Below are positions 7,769 to 16,454 of a stretch of DNA of 34,349 bases, piece after piece; the first letter of the stretch is position 1, and each line of letters begins with the position of its first letter. Origin of the DNA: an uncultured Bacilli bacterium (lineage in GTDB: Bacteria > Bacillota_I > Bacilli_A > RF39 > UBA660). The stretch spans positions 1 through 34,349 of the forward strand of contig CANRJV010000013.1 of the NCBI GenBank assembly GCA_947631045.1, written 5' to 3'. The notes under the pieces are model-generated. The model was not told where the DNA came from and searched no databases. It saw nothing but the letters and a program-made list of their open reading frames with translations. The position numbers and the translations under genes are program-made.

Positions 7769-8507
7769 GAATAGTTTAATAATTGGCCTTATTATAGTGG
7801 CACTAGTTATTTTAATTGGAGGATATCTCGGTTATAAATTATTTCTATTATCATTTTTTAATGATAAAGGATTAGATTATTCTTTTAAAGAGATTAGTAA
7901 GTCTTATGAGATAATTGAAAGTATTGAAGTAAAGAGGCAAGAATTAGCATCAGATGAGTATCTTCAATATAATGATTTAAAAATTAGAAATGATTTTAAA
8001 GAGTATGAAAGTGAAACTCATAGTGATGTTACTGGTAATTACATAGATTATGTTAATAGAACTGGAAATAGCTATATTTCTCTTGGAGAAGCCAAACCTT
8101 ATCTAGAATACTTGCATTTAAATGACTTTGATTCTAAAGAAGAAATTCAAAAAGGGGTAACCTATGCGGAAGTAAGTGAATATTTAAAAGATAATCAAGT
8201 TGATAGTGATCAAAAATTGTTTGCCTTTTTAGCAGAAGATAATTTTAAGAATAATCTTTTTACTAGTAGCAAAAAAATTAAAGGATCTTATGGCTTATAT
8301 TATGTTGCTAGTATTTTAAACCCCCACAATACTAAAATAATTAATTTAAAAGGGGATTTAGATGGTTATATGTTTGTACAAGAAGGAAATGTAACGGAAA
8401 TAAATATTTTAAAAAATGAGAAAAGATATGTAATTGTAATGGTAGGTGAATATTTTACAAATGAAAAAGTAAAAGATTTACTTAATACTATTGTAATTAC
8501 TGATTAA
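7758..8507 (+). CDS. Anchored extracytoplasmic protein, unknown function
   Basis: A 249-residue protein with an N-terminal anchor (about residues 7-31) and a soluble outside domain that I do not recognise. It overlaps the small membrane gene by 11 bp and ends at a strong hairpin shared with the convergent gene. The domain is mixed alpha/beta with no Cys. It may be the outside partner of the two membrane genes before it. Confidence 0.68.
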   Translation: MKNKNSLIIGLIIVALVILIGGYLGYKLFLLSFFNDKGLDYSFKEISKSYEIIESIEVKRQELASDEYLQYNDLKIRNDFKEYESETHSDVTGNYIDYVNRTGNSYISLGEAKPYLEYLHLNDFDSKEEIQKGVTYAEVSEYLKDNQVDSDQKLFAFLAEDNFKNNLFTSSKKIKGSYGLYYVASILNPHNTKIINLKGDLDGYMFVQEGNVTEINILKNEKRYVIVMVGEYFTNEKVKDLLNTIVITD

Positions 8508-8508
8508 T

Positions 8509-8537
8509 AAAGACCACTATAGAACAAAGTGGTCTTT
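8509..8537. terminator. Bidirectional terminator between convergent genes
   Basis: AAAGACCACT (8509-8518) and AGTGGTCTTT (8528-8537) form a perfect 10-bp stem with a 9-base loop. T-rich flanks on both sides suit termination of the plus-strand operon ending at 8507 and of the minus-strand gene ending at 8541. Confidence 0.88.
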
Positions 8538-8540
8538 TAA

Positions 8541-8981
8541 CTAATTTAAACTTTTAAAAGAATCTAATATTTTTCCTGTTGTTGGTTCAAGATAATACTC
8601 ATATTCATAATATTTATATTCAAAACTTACTTCATAGACCTTTTTTTGATATTTTGCTTCATAATCAAGTTCAATATCTAAATCTCTAATGTCATTTTTA
8701 GCTACTTTTAAATCTTTTAAAACAATATCTAAAGCTTCATCTTGAGAAATATTTTGATTAGCATTATTTGAAGAATTATTACTGCTGTCAAGAGAATTAT
8801 TATCTTCATTATTTTGATTATTATTGTTATTGTCATTTAAATATTCATAACGATCTTCTAGGTAATCTAATTTATCTTCGGTTCTGATATTTTGGAATAC
8901 GAGGATAATTACTCCAATTACTAAAATTATGATTATTAAAGCTAAGGCAATAATTAAAATATTTTTATTTTTTTCTGGCAT
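8541..8981 (-). CDS. Membrane-anchored PepSY-domain protein
   Basis: A 146-residue protein: transmembrane helix at about residues 7-30, a short coiled region, a low-complexity Asn/Ser/Asp linker (about 49-75), then a PepSY-like domain (about 78-146) with ISQDEALDIVLKDL, a DLDIELDYEAKYQKKVYEV core and a final YYLEPTTGKILDS strand. PepSY domains are thought to inhibit or modulate extracytoplasmic proteases. The ATG is preceded by AAAGGAG and by a good promoter on the minus strand. The gene converges on the sensor operon, sharing its terminator. Confidence 0.85.
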   Translation of the reverse strand: MPEKNKNILIIALALIIIILVIGVIILVFQNIRTEDKLDYLEDRYEYLNDNNNNNQNNEDNNSLDSSNNSSNNANQNISQDEALDIVLKDLKVAKNDIRDLDIELDYEAKYQKKVYEVSFEYKYYEYEYYLEPTTGKILDSFKSLN

Positions 8982-9008
8982 ATTATTCTACTCCTTTTTT
9001 CTTTATTT

Positions 9009-9037
9009 ATTATACAATATTTTAAGTTTATTGTTAA
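9009..9037 (-). promoter_or_regulatory. Promoter of the PepSY gene
   Basis: On the minus strand, -35 TTAACA (9037-9032), a 17-bp spacer and -10 TATAAT (9014-9009). It lies just upstream of AAAGGAG and the start codon at 8981. Confidence 0.75.
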
Positions 9038-9128
9038 TAATGTTATGACAAATATTATTTTCAAGATGTGAAAAATATTATATAATACATTAAACGAGGT
9101 TTTTATACGAACTCATGGGGGTGGAAAC

Positions 9129-10205
9129 ATGGCCAATTTAAAAGAAGGACAATTTAAAGATTTTTCTGGGACTTTAGGACTTACTTATCCGGCAACATTT
9201 TTTGAATATTTAAAATTATATCGTTTTAATGATGCCTTTTTTTATATAAAGTCTAAAGAAGTTTTACCACCACCTGTAATTATTCAAAAAGAGACTAAAA
9301 TTGATTATGAAAAATTAGCTAATATTGAAGGCAAAGAAAAAATTTTAGAGTTTATTTATGTTTTACAAAATCATTTTCCACCAAAAGATTTAATAATTTT
9401 TCTAAATAATTTAAAAAGTTTACAAATAAATCCGGCCGATTTAGAAGATAAGGATAAGATTGCTAAATATTTTGATGCTTGTTATGATGGAGCAAATAAT
9501 ACCATTTTTTTTAAAGCAAATAGCGATTATTTGTATCATGAATTATTTCATGTAGCAACCTGTATTTCGACTAATGGGATTCGTTATACGGGTTTTAAAC
9601 AATATTGTCATGAAAATAATTATTTTTTAGGCAGTGGTTTAAATGAAGGCTATACGGAGCTTTTAACTAGAAGATACTTCACTCAAAAATTGTCCAACAA
9701 TCATCCTTATAATTATTTAACGCATATTGCATCTTTAGTAGAAGTTATTGTGGGAGAAGCTAAAATGCAAAGTTTATATTTAAGTGCTAATTTACGAGGA
9801 CTAATTTATGAACTTCAAAAATATAATTCTAGAGAAGAAATAATTGATTTTCTTTTAATGCTAGATCATTTAAATAGTATTATTACCTATAAAGAAGCAG
9901 TTTCAAAGATAAGTTCGCAAATTAAATGGTATTTTAATAAAATTTATGAATTTTTAGTTAAGACTTATGCACAAAAGCTTATCATCCTTTATAAAGAAGG
10001 TAACATTACGATGGATATGGTTAATAATTTAATTAGTGAATTTATTTCAACTTTTGCTAGTTATTATATAATTATGAATGTTTCTTTTAAAGCTGTTAGA
10101 AATAATGTTTTAGAACATATATTGCAAACAACTTTAGAGTGTCCTGATTTATATCTTCAAGTTAAAAAAGTAAGAAAGAGAAAGAAAAATAAATTATCAA
10201 ACTAG
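9129..10205 (+). CDS. Putative zinc metalloprotease (HELFH...NEGYTE), unassigned family
   Basis: A 358-residue protein without signal peptide or clear membrane helix. It carries a gluzincin-type active site: HELFH at residues 137-141 (two His ligands and catalytic Glu) and, 31 residues on, NEGYTELLTRRYF (172-184), where Glu173 would be the third ligand. A TIFFKA strand just before HELFH fits the usual edge strand. The flanking regions (1-120 helical, 190-358 helical and basic at the end) match nothing I recognise. The ribosome site GGGGGTGG precedes ATG 9129; TATAAT at 9081-9086 is a likely -10. Protease activity is inferred from motif geometry only. It would act inside the cell unless exported by another route. 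Confidence 0.7.
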   Translation: MANLKEGQFKDFSGTLGLTYPATFFEYLKLYRFNDAFFYIKSKEVLPPPVIIQKETKIDYEKLANIEGKEKILEFIYVLQNHFPPKDLIIFLNNLKSLQINPADLEDKDKIAKYFDACYDGANNTIFFKANSDYLYHELFHVATCISTNGIRYTGFKQYCHENNYFLGSGLNEGYTELLTRRYFTQKLSNNHPYNYLTHIASLVEVIVGEAKMQSLYLSANLRGLIYELQKYNSREEIIDFLLMLDHLNSIITYKEAVSKISSQIKWYFNKIYEFLVKTYAQKLIILYKEGNITMDMVNNLISEFISTFASYYIIMNVSFKAVRNNVLEHILQTTLECPDLYLQVKKVRKRKKNKLSN

Positions 10206-10250
10206 TGTCGAATAGTTAGCTTGGAGGTATATTTTTAAAAGAAAGTATGC

Positions 10251-10256
10251 TATAAT
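10251..10256 (+). promoter_or_regulatory. Extended -10 promoter before the HD gene
   Basis: TGCTATAAT (TATAAT at 10251-10256 with an upstream TG) lies 41 bp before ATG 10298. No good -35 is present, as is usual for extended -10 promoters. It probably drives the HD gene and uppS. Confidence 0.55.
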
Positions 10257-10297
10257 TAAACCGTTGTTAATATTATTTAATGTTAAGAGGAATTTAA

Positions 10298-10813
10298 ATG
10301 AAATTAAATAAAGAATATAAAGAAATTACTAAAAATATTTTAAATGATGAGAATTTTTTAAGTCTTAAAAATGAAGCTCATCATGGAACTAATAGATATG
10401 ATCATTGTAAAAGAGTATCATATGTTAGTTTTTTGCTTGCCAAATTATTTAAAGGCGATATTAAAGATTCTTGCATTAGTGGCCTACTTCATGATTTCTT
10501 TAACGGAAGTAGTTCTTATCTTAATCATCCGAAAACAAGTAGTGACAATGCCAAAAAATATTTTCATGTTACTCCAAAAGAAGCTAGTATTATTGAAACG
10601 CATATGTATCATTATGCATTAACTAAAAAGTGTTTACCTTTTATAAATCATGATGGTAAAGTTAATCCGAAAGAATATAAGCCTTTATATAAAGAAGGGT
10701 ATATTGTTTGTGTATCAGATTTATTAGTGTCTATTTTTGAATTAGGAATGTTTAAAATTCGTTATAGTGTCTGTTTATATCTTTTATTTATAATTAATTT
10801 AATGCGTTATTAA
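10298..10813 (+). CDS. HD-domain phosphohydrolase-like protein
   Basis: A 171-residue protein with the HD metal site: His36 in RYDHCKRV, then His65-Asp66 in SGLLHDFF, and a later conserved Asp in VCVSDLLVS. The DHC-K-RV start and helix pattern match small HD hydrolases that act on nucleotides or phosphorylated metabolites. The substrate is unknown. The C-terminus ends in a hydrophobic segment (about 150-170). It begins at ATG 10298 behind AAGAGGA and lies 13 bp before uppS, so the two are likely cotranscribed. Confidence 0.8.
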   Translation: MKLNKEYKEITKNILNDENFLSLKNEAHHGTNRYDHCKRVSYVSFLLAKLFKGDIKDSCISGLLHDFFNGSSSYLNHPKTSSDNAKKYFHVTPKEASIIETHMYHYALTKKCLPFINHDGKVNPKEYKPLYKEGYIVCVSDLLVSIFELGMFKIRYSVCLYLLFIINLMRY

Positions 10814-10826
10814 AGTAGGTGATTAA

Positions 10827-11531
10827 ATGAATGTACCAAATCATGTAGCAATTATTATGGATGGTAATGGGCGTTGGGCCCAAGAACGAGGATTAAAGCG
10901 AAGTGAAGGACATAAAGAAGGAGCTAAGACTTTAGAAAAATTAGCGATTCATGCTAAAGAGTTAGGAATAAAAGTCCTATCTGTTTTTGCGTTTTCCACT
11001 GATAATTTTAAAAGAAGTAAAGAAGAAGTCGATTATTTAATGAATCTTTGTATTACTTATTTTAATGAAAAATTAAGTAAAGTCATTAATAATAATGTTA
11101 AAATTGTTTTTAGTGGTCGCCAAGAGAACTTAAGAAAAGATGTTTTAGAAGCGATGGAAAATGTTACAGAAAAAACGAAAAATAATACGGCTTGTATTTT
11201 AAATATTTGTTTTAATTATGGAGGTCAAGAAGAAATAGTTGATGCGACTAAAAAAGTTTTTAGTGATCTAAAAGATGGTAAATTAAAAGAAGAAGATTTA
11301 AATAAAGAAAATTTTTATCAATATATGTATCAAAATTTACCGCCGATTGATTTTCTAATTAGAACGGGTAAAGAGCATCGGTTAAGTGGCTTTATGCTAT
11401 ATCAAGCAACTTATGCCGAATTATATTTTGTTGATACTTATTTTCCAGATTTTTTAGAAAAAGATTTAGAAGAAGCTTTAGAATATTATAGCACTAGAGA
11501 TCGTCGATTCGGTAATGTTAAAACTGATTGA
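10827..11531 (+). CDS. uppS: Isoprenyl (undecaprenyl diphosphate) synthase
   Basis: Condenses farnesyl diphosphate with isopentenyl diphosphate units in cis to make undecaprenyl diphosphate, the lipid carrier for cell-wall synthesis. At 234 residues it is of usual family length. The signature HVAIIMDGNGRWA has catalytic Asp12. GHKEGA, FAFSTDNFKR and the C-terminal RTGKEHRLSGFMLYQATYAE motif follow in order; the family's usual RTSGE reads RTGKE. The start follows AGGTGAT. The gene ends in TGA, which supports the standard bacterial code. In many Firmicutes cdsA follows uppS; here a DUF308-like gene does. Confidence 0.97.
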   Translation: MNVPNHVAIIMDGNGRWAQERGLKRSEGHKEGAKTLEKLAIHAKELGIKVLSVFAFSTDNFKRSKEEVDYLMNLCITYFNEKLSKVINNNVKIVFSGRQENLRKDVLEAMENVTEKTKNNTACILNICFNYGGQEEIVDATKKVFSDLKDGKLKEEDLNKENFYQYMYQNLPPIDFLIRTGKEHRLSGFMLYQATYAELYFVDTYFPDFLEKDLEEALEYYSTRDRRFGNVKTD

Positions 11532-11576
11532 AAAAAAGATATAATTATTTTATAATTAAAATAGGAAGTGACTTAA

Positions 11577-12104
11577 ATGGATAGAAGAACTCTTGTCGAA
11601 TTTATAGTAGGTTGGATATTAGTGGTTGGAGCTAGTATTGTAACTCTTTTACCAATTTTTAATATTAATAATGTAAGAATAGTATTTATTATTATCATTT
11701 CCTTATATGGTATAATTCACTTAATTAAGAATTTTGCCATTTTAAATGCCAAAGATTATAGTGGTTTTAGTACCTCTTTATCTTGCGTCGCCATTTTAGT
11801 TTTACTTTTATTTTTAGATATCAATGATTCTCCTTGGAATTTAGCTCTTTGTTTATTTATTTGGGTTATTTTAATGAGTTTAACCAAATTAAAAGAAAGT
11901 GATTATTATCATGATCGGAAAAATAAATTATGGGAACTCAATGTAGTTAATTTAATTATCTTTATTTTAACGGGAATTTTAACCGCAGTTAATTTATATT
12001 ACACTAATGATATTCAAATATTAGTATTAGGATTTTTCTTCCTAATTAATGGTATTTTAGAATTAATGGATCCATTAGCGGGTTATATAATGAGTAAGAA
12101 ATAA
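11577..12104 (+). CDS. DUF308/HdeD-like multi-pass membrane protein
   Basis: A 175-residue protein with about six hydrophobic helices in three pairs, the plan of DUF308/HdeD membrane proteins. Short loops carry few charged residues, and LGFFFLINGILELMDPLAGY near the end fits the family repeat (xxxNGIxELxxxL). HdeD is linked to acid stress in enterics, but the role in Firmicutes is unknown. AGGAAGTG precedes ATG 11577, and a terminator hairpin overlaps the stop codon. Confidence 0.65.
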   Translation: MDRRTLVEFIVGWILVVGASIVTLLPIFNINNVRIVFIIIISLYGIIHLIKNFAILNAKDYSGFSTSLSCVAILVLLLFLDINDSPWNLALCLFIWVILMSLTKLKESDYYHDRKNKLWELNVVNLIIFILTGILTAVNLYYTNDIQILVLGFFFLINGILELMDPLAGYIMSKK

Positions 12105-12119
12105 CTTACTTATTTTTTT
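12093..12119 (+). terminator. Terminator overlapping the stop codon
   Basis: AGTAAG (12093-12098) pairs with CTTACT (12105-12110), followed by TATTTTTTT. The TAA stop of the DUF308-like gene lies in the loop. Confidence 0.7.
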
Positions 12120-12136
12120 AAGAAAGGTGGGTTTTA

Positions 12137-13303
12137 ATGAAAAGTAAAAAAATTATTTTCTTAAGTTTTGTTCTGGTAATCTGCCTTTTAATAATAGTTT
12201 TAGCGGGTGAATATAAAAATACTTCTTCCAAGGAATTAAATGGTTTTAAAGAAGATAATCAAGCTTCAAAAGTCGTTAATTTAACTTTAGTAGGAGATTT
12301 TCTTTTTGAGGAGCCTTTTTATAATAGTGTTAGATTAGGTGATGATCCTTCAAATTATTTTGCTAAAGTAAAAGATTATTTCCTTAATGATGATGTCTCA
12401 ATTGGTAATATGGAAGTTGTTATAGGTAATGATAATTTAGAAGTAAGTGGAACGGGCTTTAATTTTTGTGCACCTGAATATATTGGTGATTTAGTTTCCT
12501 CACTTTCTTTAGAAGTTCTAGGAACTATAAACAATCATACTTATGATAGAGGGTTAGAAGGCATTAAATCTACTTTAGATTATTTTAAAAATAACACCAA
12601 TATTTTAACGGTAGGAACAACTTTAGATGACAATTATTATGTTATTAAAGAAGTAAATGGTCTTAAATTAGGTTTTCTAGCTTATGGCTATGGAACTAAT
12701 CAAAAGGTGCCTTCGGATGAAAGAGGATATGTTTCATTATATAAAGACCCTGATACAAAAGAAATTCTTTATGAAAAAATGGAAAGAGAAGTAAGCGAAT
12801 TAAAGAAAAAGACTGATGTTATTATCGTTTTAATGCATTGGGGAAGAGAATTTACATATGAAGAAAATGAAGAGCAAAAAACTTTAGCAGAGTTTTTAAA
12901 TTCTCTAGGAGTTCATTTAATTGTGGGAAGTCATTCCCATTCTATAGAGCCAATTAAATGGATTAAGGGGGAAAATAAAACTTTAGTCTTTTATTCTTTG
13001 GGTAATTTTACTTCAGCCGATGAAGATGTCAGTAGAGCGGACGAAGAATTTGATAATGCTTACCAAGTAGGTCTACTTGCCAAATTAAAAATTTTAAAAG
13101 AAGATAATGAAATAGTCATTAAAGATATTAAAACGGAACCTATCGTCAATTATTATGATACTTCATTTCGCCATTTTGAGTTAATTCCATATTCTTTATA
13201 TACGAGTGATTATGAAAAAAGCCATTATCGTTACAATCAAAATTTTAATCGTGATTTTATTAAAAAAATGTATGAAAAAGTTATCTCTCCAGAATTTCGA
13301 TAA
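12137..13303 (+). CDS. CapA-family (PGA_cap) metallophosphatase-like protein
   Basis: A 388-residue protein with an N-terminal anchor (about residues 5-23) and an outside domain of the CapA/PgsA poly-glutamate capsule family, which has a calcineurin-like metal site. Visible motifs in order: VGDFLF (52-57), GNMEVV (90-95), INNHTYDRG (131-139), LMHWGREF (232-239) and VGSHSHSIEPI (263-273), then YSLGNF (286-291). Start at ATG 12137 behind AAAGGTGG. No capB, capC or ligase genes are nearby, so the protein may act in another envelope process, as many stand-alone CapA proteins do. Confidence 0.92.
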   Translation: MKSKKIIFLSFVLVICLLIIVLAGEYKNTSSKELNGFKEDNQASKVVNLTLVGDFLFEEPFYNSVRLGDDPSNYFAKVKDYFLNDDVSIGNMEVVIGNDNLEVSGTGFNFCAPEYIGDLVSSLSLEVLGTINNHTYDRGLEGIKSTLDYFKNNTNILTVGTTLDDNYYVIKEVNGLKLGFLAYGYGTNQKVPSDERGYVSLYKDPDTKEILYEKMEREVSELKKKTDVIIVLMHWGREFTYEENEEQKTLAEFLNSLGVHLIVGSHSHSIEPIKWIKGENKTLVFYSLGNFTSADEDVSRADEEFDNAYQVGLLAKLKILKEDNEIVIKDIKTEPIVNYYDTSFRHFELIPYSLYTSDYEKSHYRYNQNFNRDFIKKMYEKVISPEFR

Positions 13304-13360
13304 TAGGTATTTTTAAATTTCTCTAGTCATATATTTTAACTATGAAGAAAGGAATATATT

Positions 13361-13621
13361 ATGGAAATTTTAAAAGTATCTAGTAAATCAAATCCTAGTA
13401 AAGTAGCGGGAGCCATTGCGAATATTTATCGGGAAAAGGGTATTGTTGAACTACAAACTATTGGAGCGGGGTCTCTAAATCAAGCCATCAAAGCCATTGC
13501 GATATGCCGAGGATTTGTGGCTCCGACCGGTGATAATTTAGTGGTTATTCCGGCATTTAATGATATTACGATAAATGGGGAAGCCAAAACGGCCATAAAG
13601 TTAATTGTGGAGGCTAAATAA
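13361..13621 (+). CDS. spoVS: Stage V sporulation protein S
   Basis: 86 residues, the standard length of SpoVS, with the highly conserved sequence run: SSKSNPSKVAGAIAN near the start, QTIGAGSLNQAIKAIA in the middle and FNDITINGEAKTAIKLIVE near the end. SpoVS is an Alba-like small protein that affects septation and coat assembly in Bacillus, and also occurs in non-sporulating bacteria. GAAAGGA precedes the ATG. A strong terminator follows. Its presence together with CotF-like genes at 22831-23365 points to spore formation or descent from a spore former. Confidence 0.97.
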   Translation: MEILKVSSKSNPSKVAGAIANIYREKGIVELQTIGAGSLNQAIKAIAICRGFVAPTGDNLVVIPAFNDITINGEAKTAIKLIVEAK

Positions 13622-13630
13622 TAGATGAAT

Positions 13631-13653
13631 AAAGCGTGAAAGCGCTTTTTTTT
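13631..13653 (+). terminator. Terminator after spoVS
   Basis: AAAGCG/CGCTTT 6-bp stem with a TGAAAG loop, followed by eight T residues. Confidence 0.9.
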
Positions 13654-13697
13654 ATGCCTAGAATATGCTAAAATTATTTTAAGAAGGTGGTACCTGT

Positions 13698-16439
13698 ATG
13701 AAAATAGATAGAATTATTGGTAAAGCAAGAATGTTAGGACTTTCTACAGGTGACACTGATAAAAGTAATGAACTTTTAAATATTGCTAATGCTTTAGGAT
13801 TAGCTAAAAATGGTCATTATGATTTAGAAGAAGTGGAAAATTCCTTAGATGCTATGTTAGAAGAAACCAATGAGACTACCACAACTACAGAAAGTGAAGT
13901 ATCTGAAGAAGCACCTCTTCAACATCGAAATGCTATGGATAAAAAAGCTGATAGTCAAAGATTAAGTAATGAAAGTAAAAATAGAACCCAAAATAAAGTT
14001 AATGAAGGCAGTTCAAAAATGAATGATTCTGAAAGTGAAGAGAGCTCTTCAAATGAAGAAGAAAGTTTAGATAAAAAAGATGCTGATCCAAAGGAAGAAG
14101 CTGAAAATGCTGAGGAAGCTAAGCCAAAGAAACGGCCTTTTCAATTTAAAAAATCCAAAAAAAGTGCTAAAGAAGGGGCCAAAGAAGCAGGTGCCTCTGT
14201 TGTTAATAGTGCCAAAAATTTAATAGGTTTTATTATAAAACATCCTTTAATTTTTATAGTAAGTTTAGTTGTGTTAATTGTCATTATATTAGTATTAATA
14301 ATGTTATTTGATGATGAAGATTATACAAATGGTTATTTTGATCCAACTTGTGATTTTAATTTAACATATGTTAATTATGATTGTGTTGATAATACAGCCC
14401 ATGTCACAATCAAAGATTTTGTCATTGGGGCCGCTTATGCTTATTCCCAAGATTATGAATTTTCTGCGGGAGCTTATAAAGCTTTAATGATTGCGATAAA
14501 AACCAATACTTTAGCAGCTGGAGGATACACTAGCACTGCAAAATCAGTAAATGCTACTTGTCCTGTTAGATATCAAAGTGTCCCAAATGATGCTAAAGAA
14601 TCTTTAGAAAAATATTATAATAGTATTGAAAGATATTTATATATTTCTGATTCTCATGATGGAGCAATTACGTCTTTAACAGGGGCCGATACTTTAAATA
14701 TAAGTGATGAATACATTGAAAAGATTGCTAATTCTAAAAGTGGTAATTATAAATCAATTTTAAGAGAAGTTTACGGAGGAGGTAGAACATCTTCTAGTTC
14801 TAGCACTTCTAAAATTGATACATCAAAAGAGACTATTTATATTGGAGACTCTCGGATGAATGGCATGGCTAGTTATGGTATCATTGATAATGATCATGTT
14901 GTTTATCATGGAGCCAATGGTTATTGCTGGTTTAGATATAATACAAATTATGGACCATCTTGTGGTGTTACTTGGTATCGTAATGCGACAAATGATACTG
15001 GCGGTATTGGAGCAATTAATCTAGCCAATCAAAAAATGAAAAGTGGTCAAAGTTATAATATTGTTATTTGGTTAGGGGTAAATGACGCCGGTTATTTAAA
15101 TAATTATTTTGAAGTTTATAAAGCCTTAGCGGAAGGAGAATGGAGTAATCACACCATCTATATTGCTCAAGTTGGACCAGTAAAAGAAGAAATATATACA
15201 TCTACTTATTACAGGACTAATGCGGAAGTAATTGATTTTAATAATAAAATGGCTTCTTTAATTTCGGGAGCTGGTTTAAGTAATTTAATATATCTTGATT
15301 TAGGTTTAACTCAAGATTCTATTAACTGGGATGAATCAGATGGTGTTCATTATAATAAATCTGATTATCAAACAATTTTTAATTTATTTCAATCCTCAAG
15401 TGGCATAAGCGGAAATAAATCATTATATGATATTGCTAGTTATTGTGAATTTCATAAAAAAATTAATAAAGCATCAGGATGTGAATCTGGTTGGTGGTGG
15501 CCTGTAGGAGAGGCTGGTAATTTTGAGCGGGGGGATATATTAACTGGTCCTCCAGAAGTTGCTAGTTTTGGTAATGGCCGCGATTATGGATGGCGTAGCG
15601 ATCACCCAGTTTTTCATGATGGTAGATGGCATAATGGTGAAGACTTAAGCGCTGGTTATGGAATGAATGTTATTGCTTCCAGAGGCGGAACAATTATGGA
15701 CCCTGTTGATGGGGTTCCAGATGGTACAGGAAGTGGTTGTGGAAACTATGTAACGATAAATCATGGTGATGGGTATTATACTAGATATTGTCATTTAAAA
15801 AATGGTACTTTAAGTAAATATGTTTACGATGGAATGGAAGTTTCTCAAGGTCAAATTATTGCCGAAGCCGACAATACAGGATCTTCTACTGATCACCATC
15901 TTCATTTTGAAATTTGGTATTTAAAAATTGGGAATCATGATGACAGTCGAGATCCATATGATTTTATTAGTGTTAGTGATCCAAGGCCAACAGGTAATTG
16001 CAGCGTTAAAAGTAGAGTATGTCAAACTCTTAAAGGCAAAGGTTATTCTGATAATGCCATCGCCGCAATCTTAGCTAACATGGAAAAAGAAAGTAGTTTC
16101 AATTTAAATGCTTACGGTGATCCAGATTATGGCGGAAGCATAGGTTTATGTCAATGGAATACTTTTGCTGGTAGAGCTCCTGCTTTAAGAAACCATTGTC
16201 CAGGAAACTTACTTAATACAGTCGAATGTCAAGTTGATTACATGATTAGCGAATTAAATACAGCTAGTTATTCTAGTGTGGAGGCTGACTTAAGAAATAA
16301 TAATATGTCTGCTGCGGAAATGACTAGAAGTTTCTGTTTGACTTTTGAAAGACCAGCTGATAAATATAATGAATGTCAAGGTAGAATAAATTCCAACTTA
16401 CCTGGTAAATTAGAATTTGTTCAAAATGGATGTAGCTAG
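13698..16439 (+). CDS. Anchored multi-domain cell-wall hydrolase (SpoIID-like, SGNH, M23, lysozyme-like)
   Basis: A 913-residue protein. Residues 1-175 are cytoplasmic and highly charged. A transmembrane helix at about 181-203 is followed by outside domains. (a) About 235-335: a helical SpoIID-like segment (IKDFVIGAAYAYSQ, AYKALMIAIKTNTLA), tentative. (b) 379-565: SGNH hydrolase with GDSRM (Ser385), WLGVND (458-463) and DGVHYN (Asp548, His551). (c) About 600-757: M23 endopeptidase with HNGED (His645, Asp649) and HLHFE (His734, His736). (d) About 768-913: phage-tail-type lysozyme with ANMEKESSF (Glu796 or Glu798) and GLCQW. The product should cut peptidoglycan strands and crosslinks and deacylate wall polymers. 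Next come a VirB8/TcpC-like and a VirD4-like gene, so it may be the wall-piercing component of a secretion or conjugation machine. GAAGGTGG precedes the ATG. Confidence 0.88.
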   Translation: MKIDRIIGKARMLGLSTGDTDKSNELLNIANALGLAKNGHYDLEEVENSLDAMLEETNETTTTTESEVSEEAPLQHRNAMDKKADSQRLSNESKNRTQNKVNEGSSKMNDSESEESSSNEEESLDKKDADPKEEAENAEEAKPKKRPFQFKKSKKSAKEGAKEAGASVVNSAKNLIGFIIKHPLIFIVSLVVLIVIILVLIMLFDDEDYTNGYFDPTCDFNLTYVNYDCVDNTAHVTIKDFVIGAAYAYSQDYEFSAGAYKALMIAIKTNTLAAGGYTSTAKSVNATCPVRYQSVPNDAKESLEKYYNSIERYLYISDSHDGAITSLTGADTLNISDEYIEKIANSKSGNYKSILREVYGGGRTSSSSSTSKIDTSKETIYIGDSRMNGMASYGIIDNDHVVYHGANGYCWFRYNTNYGPSCGVTWYRNATNDTGGIGAINLANQKMKSGQSYNIVIWLGVNDAGYLNNYFEVYKALAEGEWSNHTIYIAQVGPVKEEIYTSTYYRTNAEVIDFNNKMASLISGAGLSNLIYLDLGLTQDSINWDESDGVHYNKSDYQTIFNLFQSSSGISGNKSLYDIASYCEFHKKINKASGCESGWWWPVGEAGNFERGDILTGPPEVASFGNGRDYGWRSDHPVFHDGRWHNGEDLSAGYGMNVIASRGGTIMDPVDGVPDGTGSGCGNYVTINHGDGYYTRYCHLKNGTLSKYVYDGMEVSQGQIIAEADNTGSSTDHHLHFEIWYLKIGNHDDSRDPYDFISVSDPRPTGNCSVKSRVCQTLKGKGYSDNAIAAILANMEKESSFNLNAYGDPDYGGSIGLCQWNTFAGRAPALRNHCPGNLLNTVECQVDYMISELNTASYSSVEADLRNNNMSAAEMTRSFCLTFERPADKYNECQGRINSNLPGKLEFVQNGCS

Positions 16440-16454
16440 TTAGGAGAGAATAAA

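Noticed and set aside
10371-10622. Second frame inside the HD-domain gene
   Set aside because: It is fully contained in a gene with clear HD motifs and has no start signal of its own.
10827-11531. Mollicute code with TGA as tryptophan
   Set aside because: uppS, the rhodanese gene and the 338-residue gene end properly at TGA, and Trp positions in conserved motifs use TGG.
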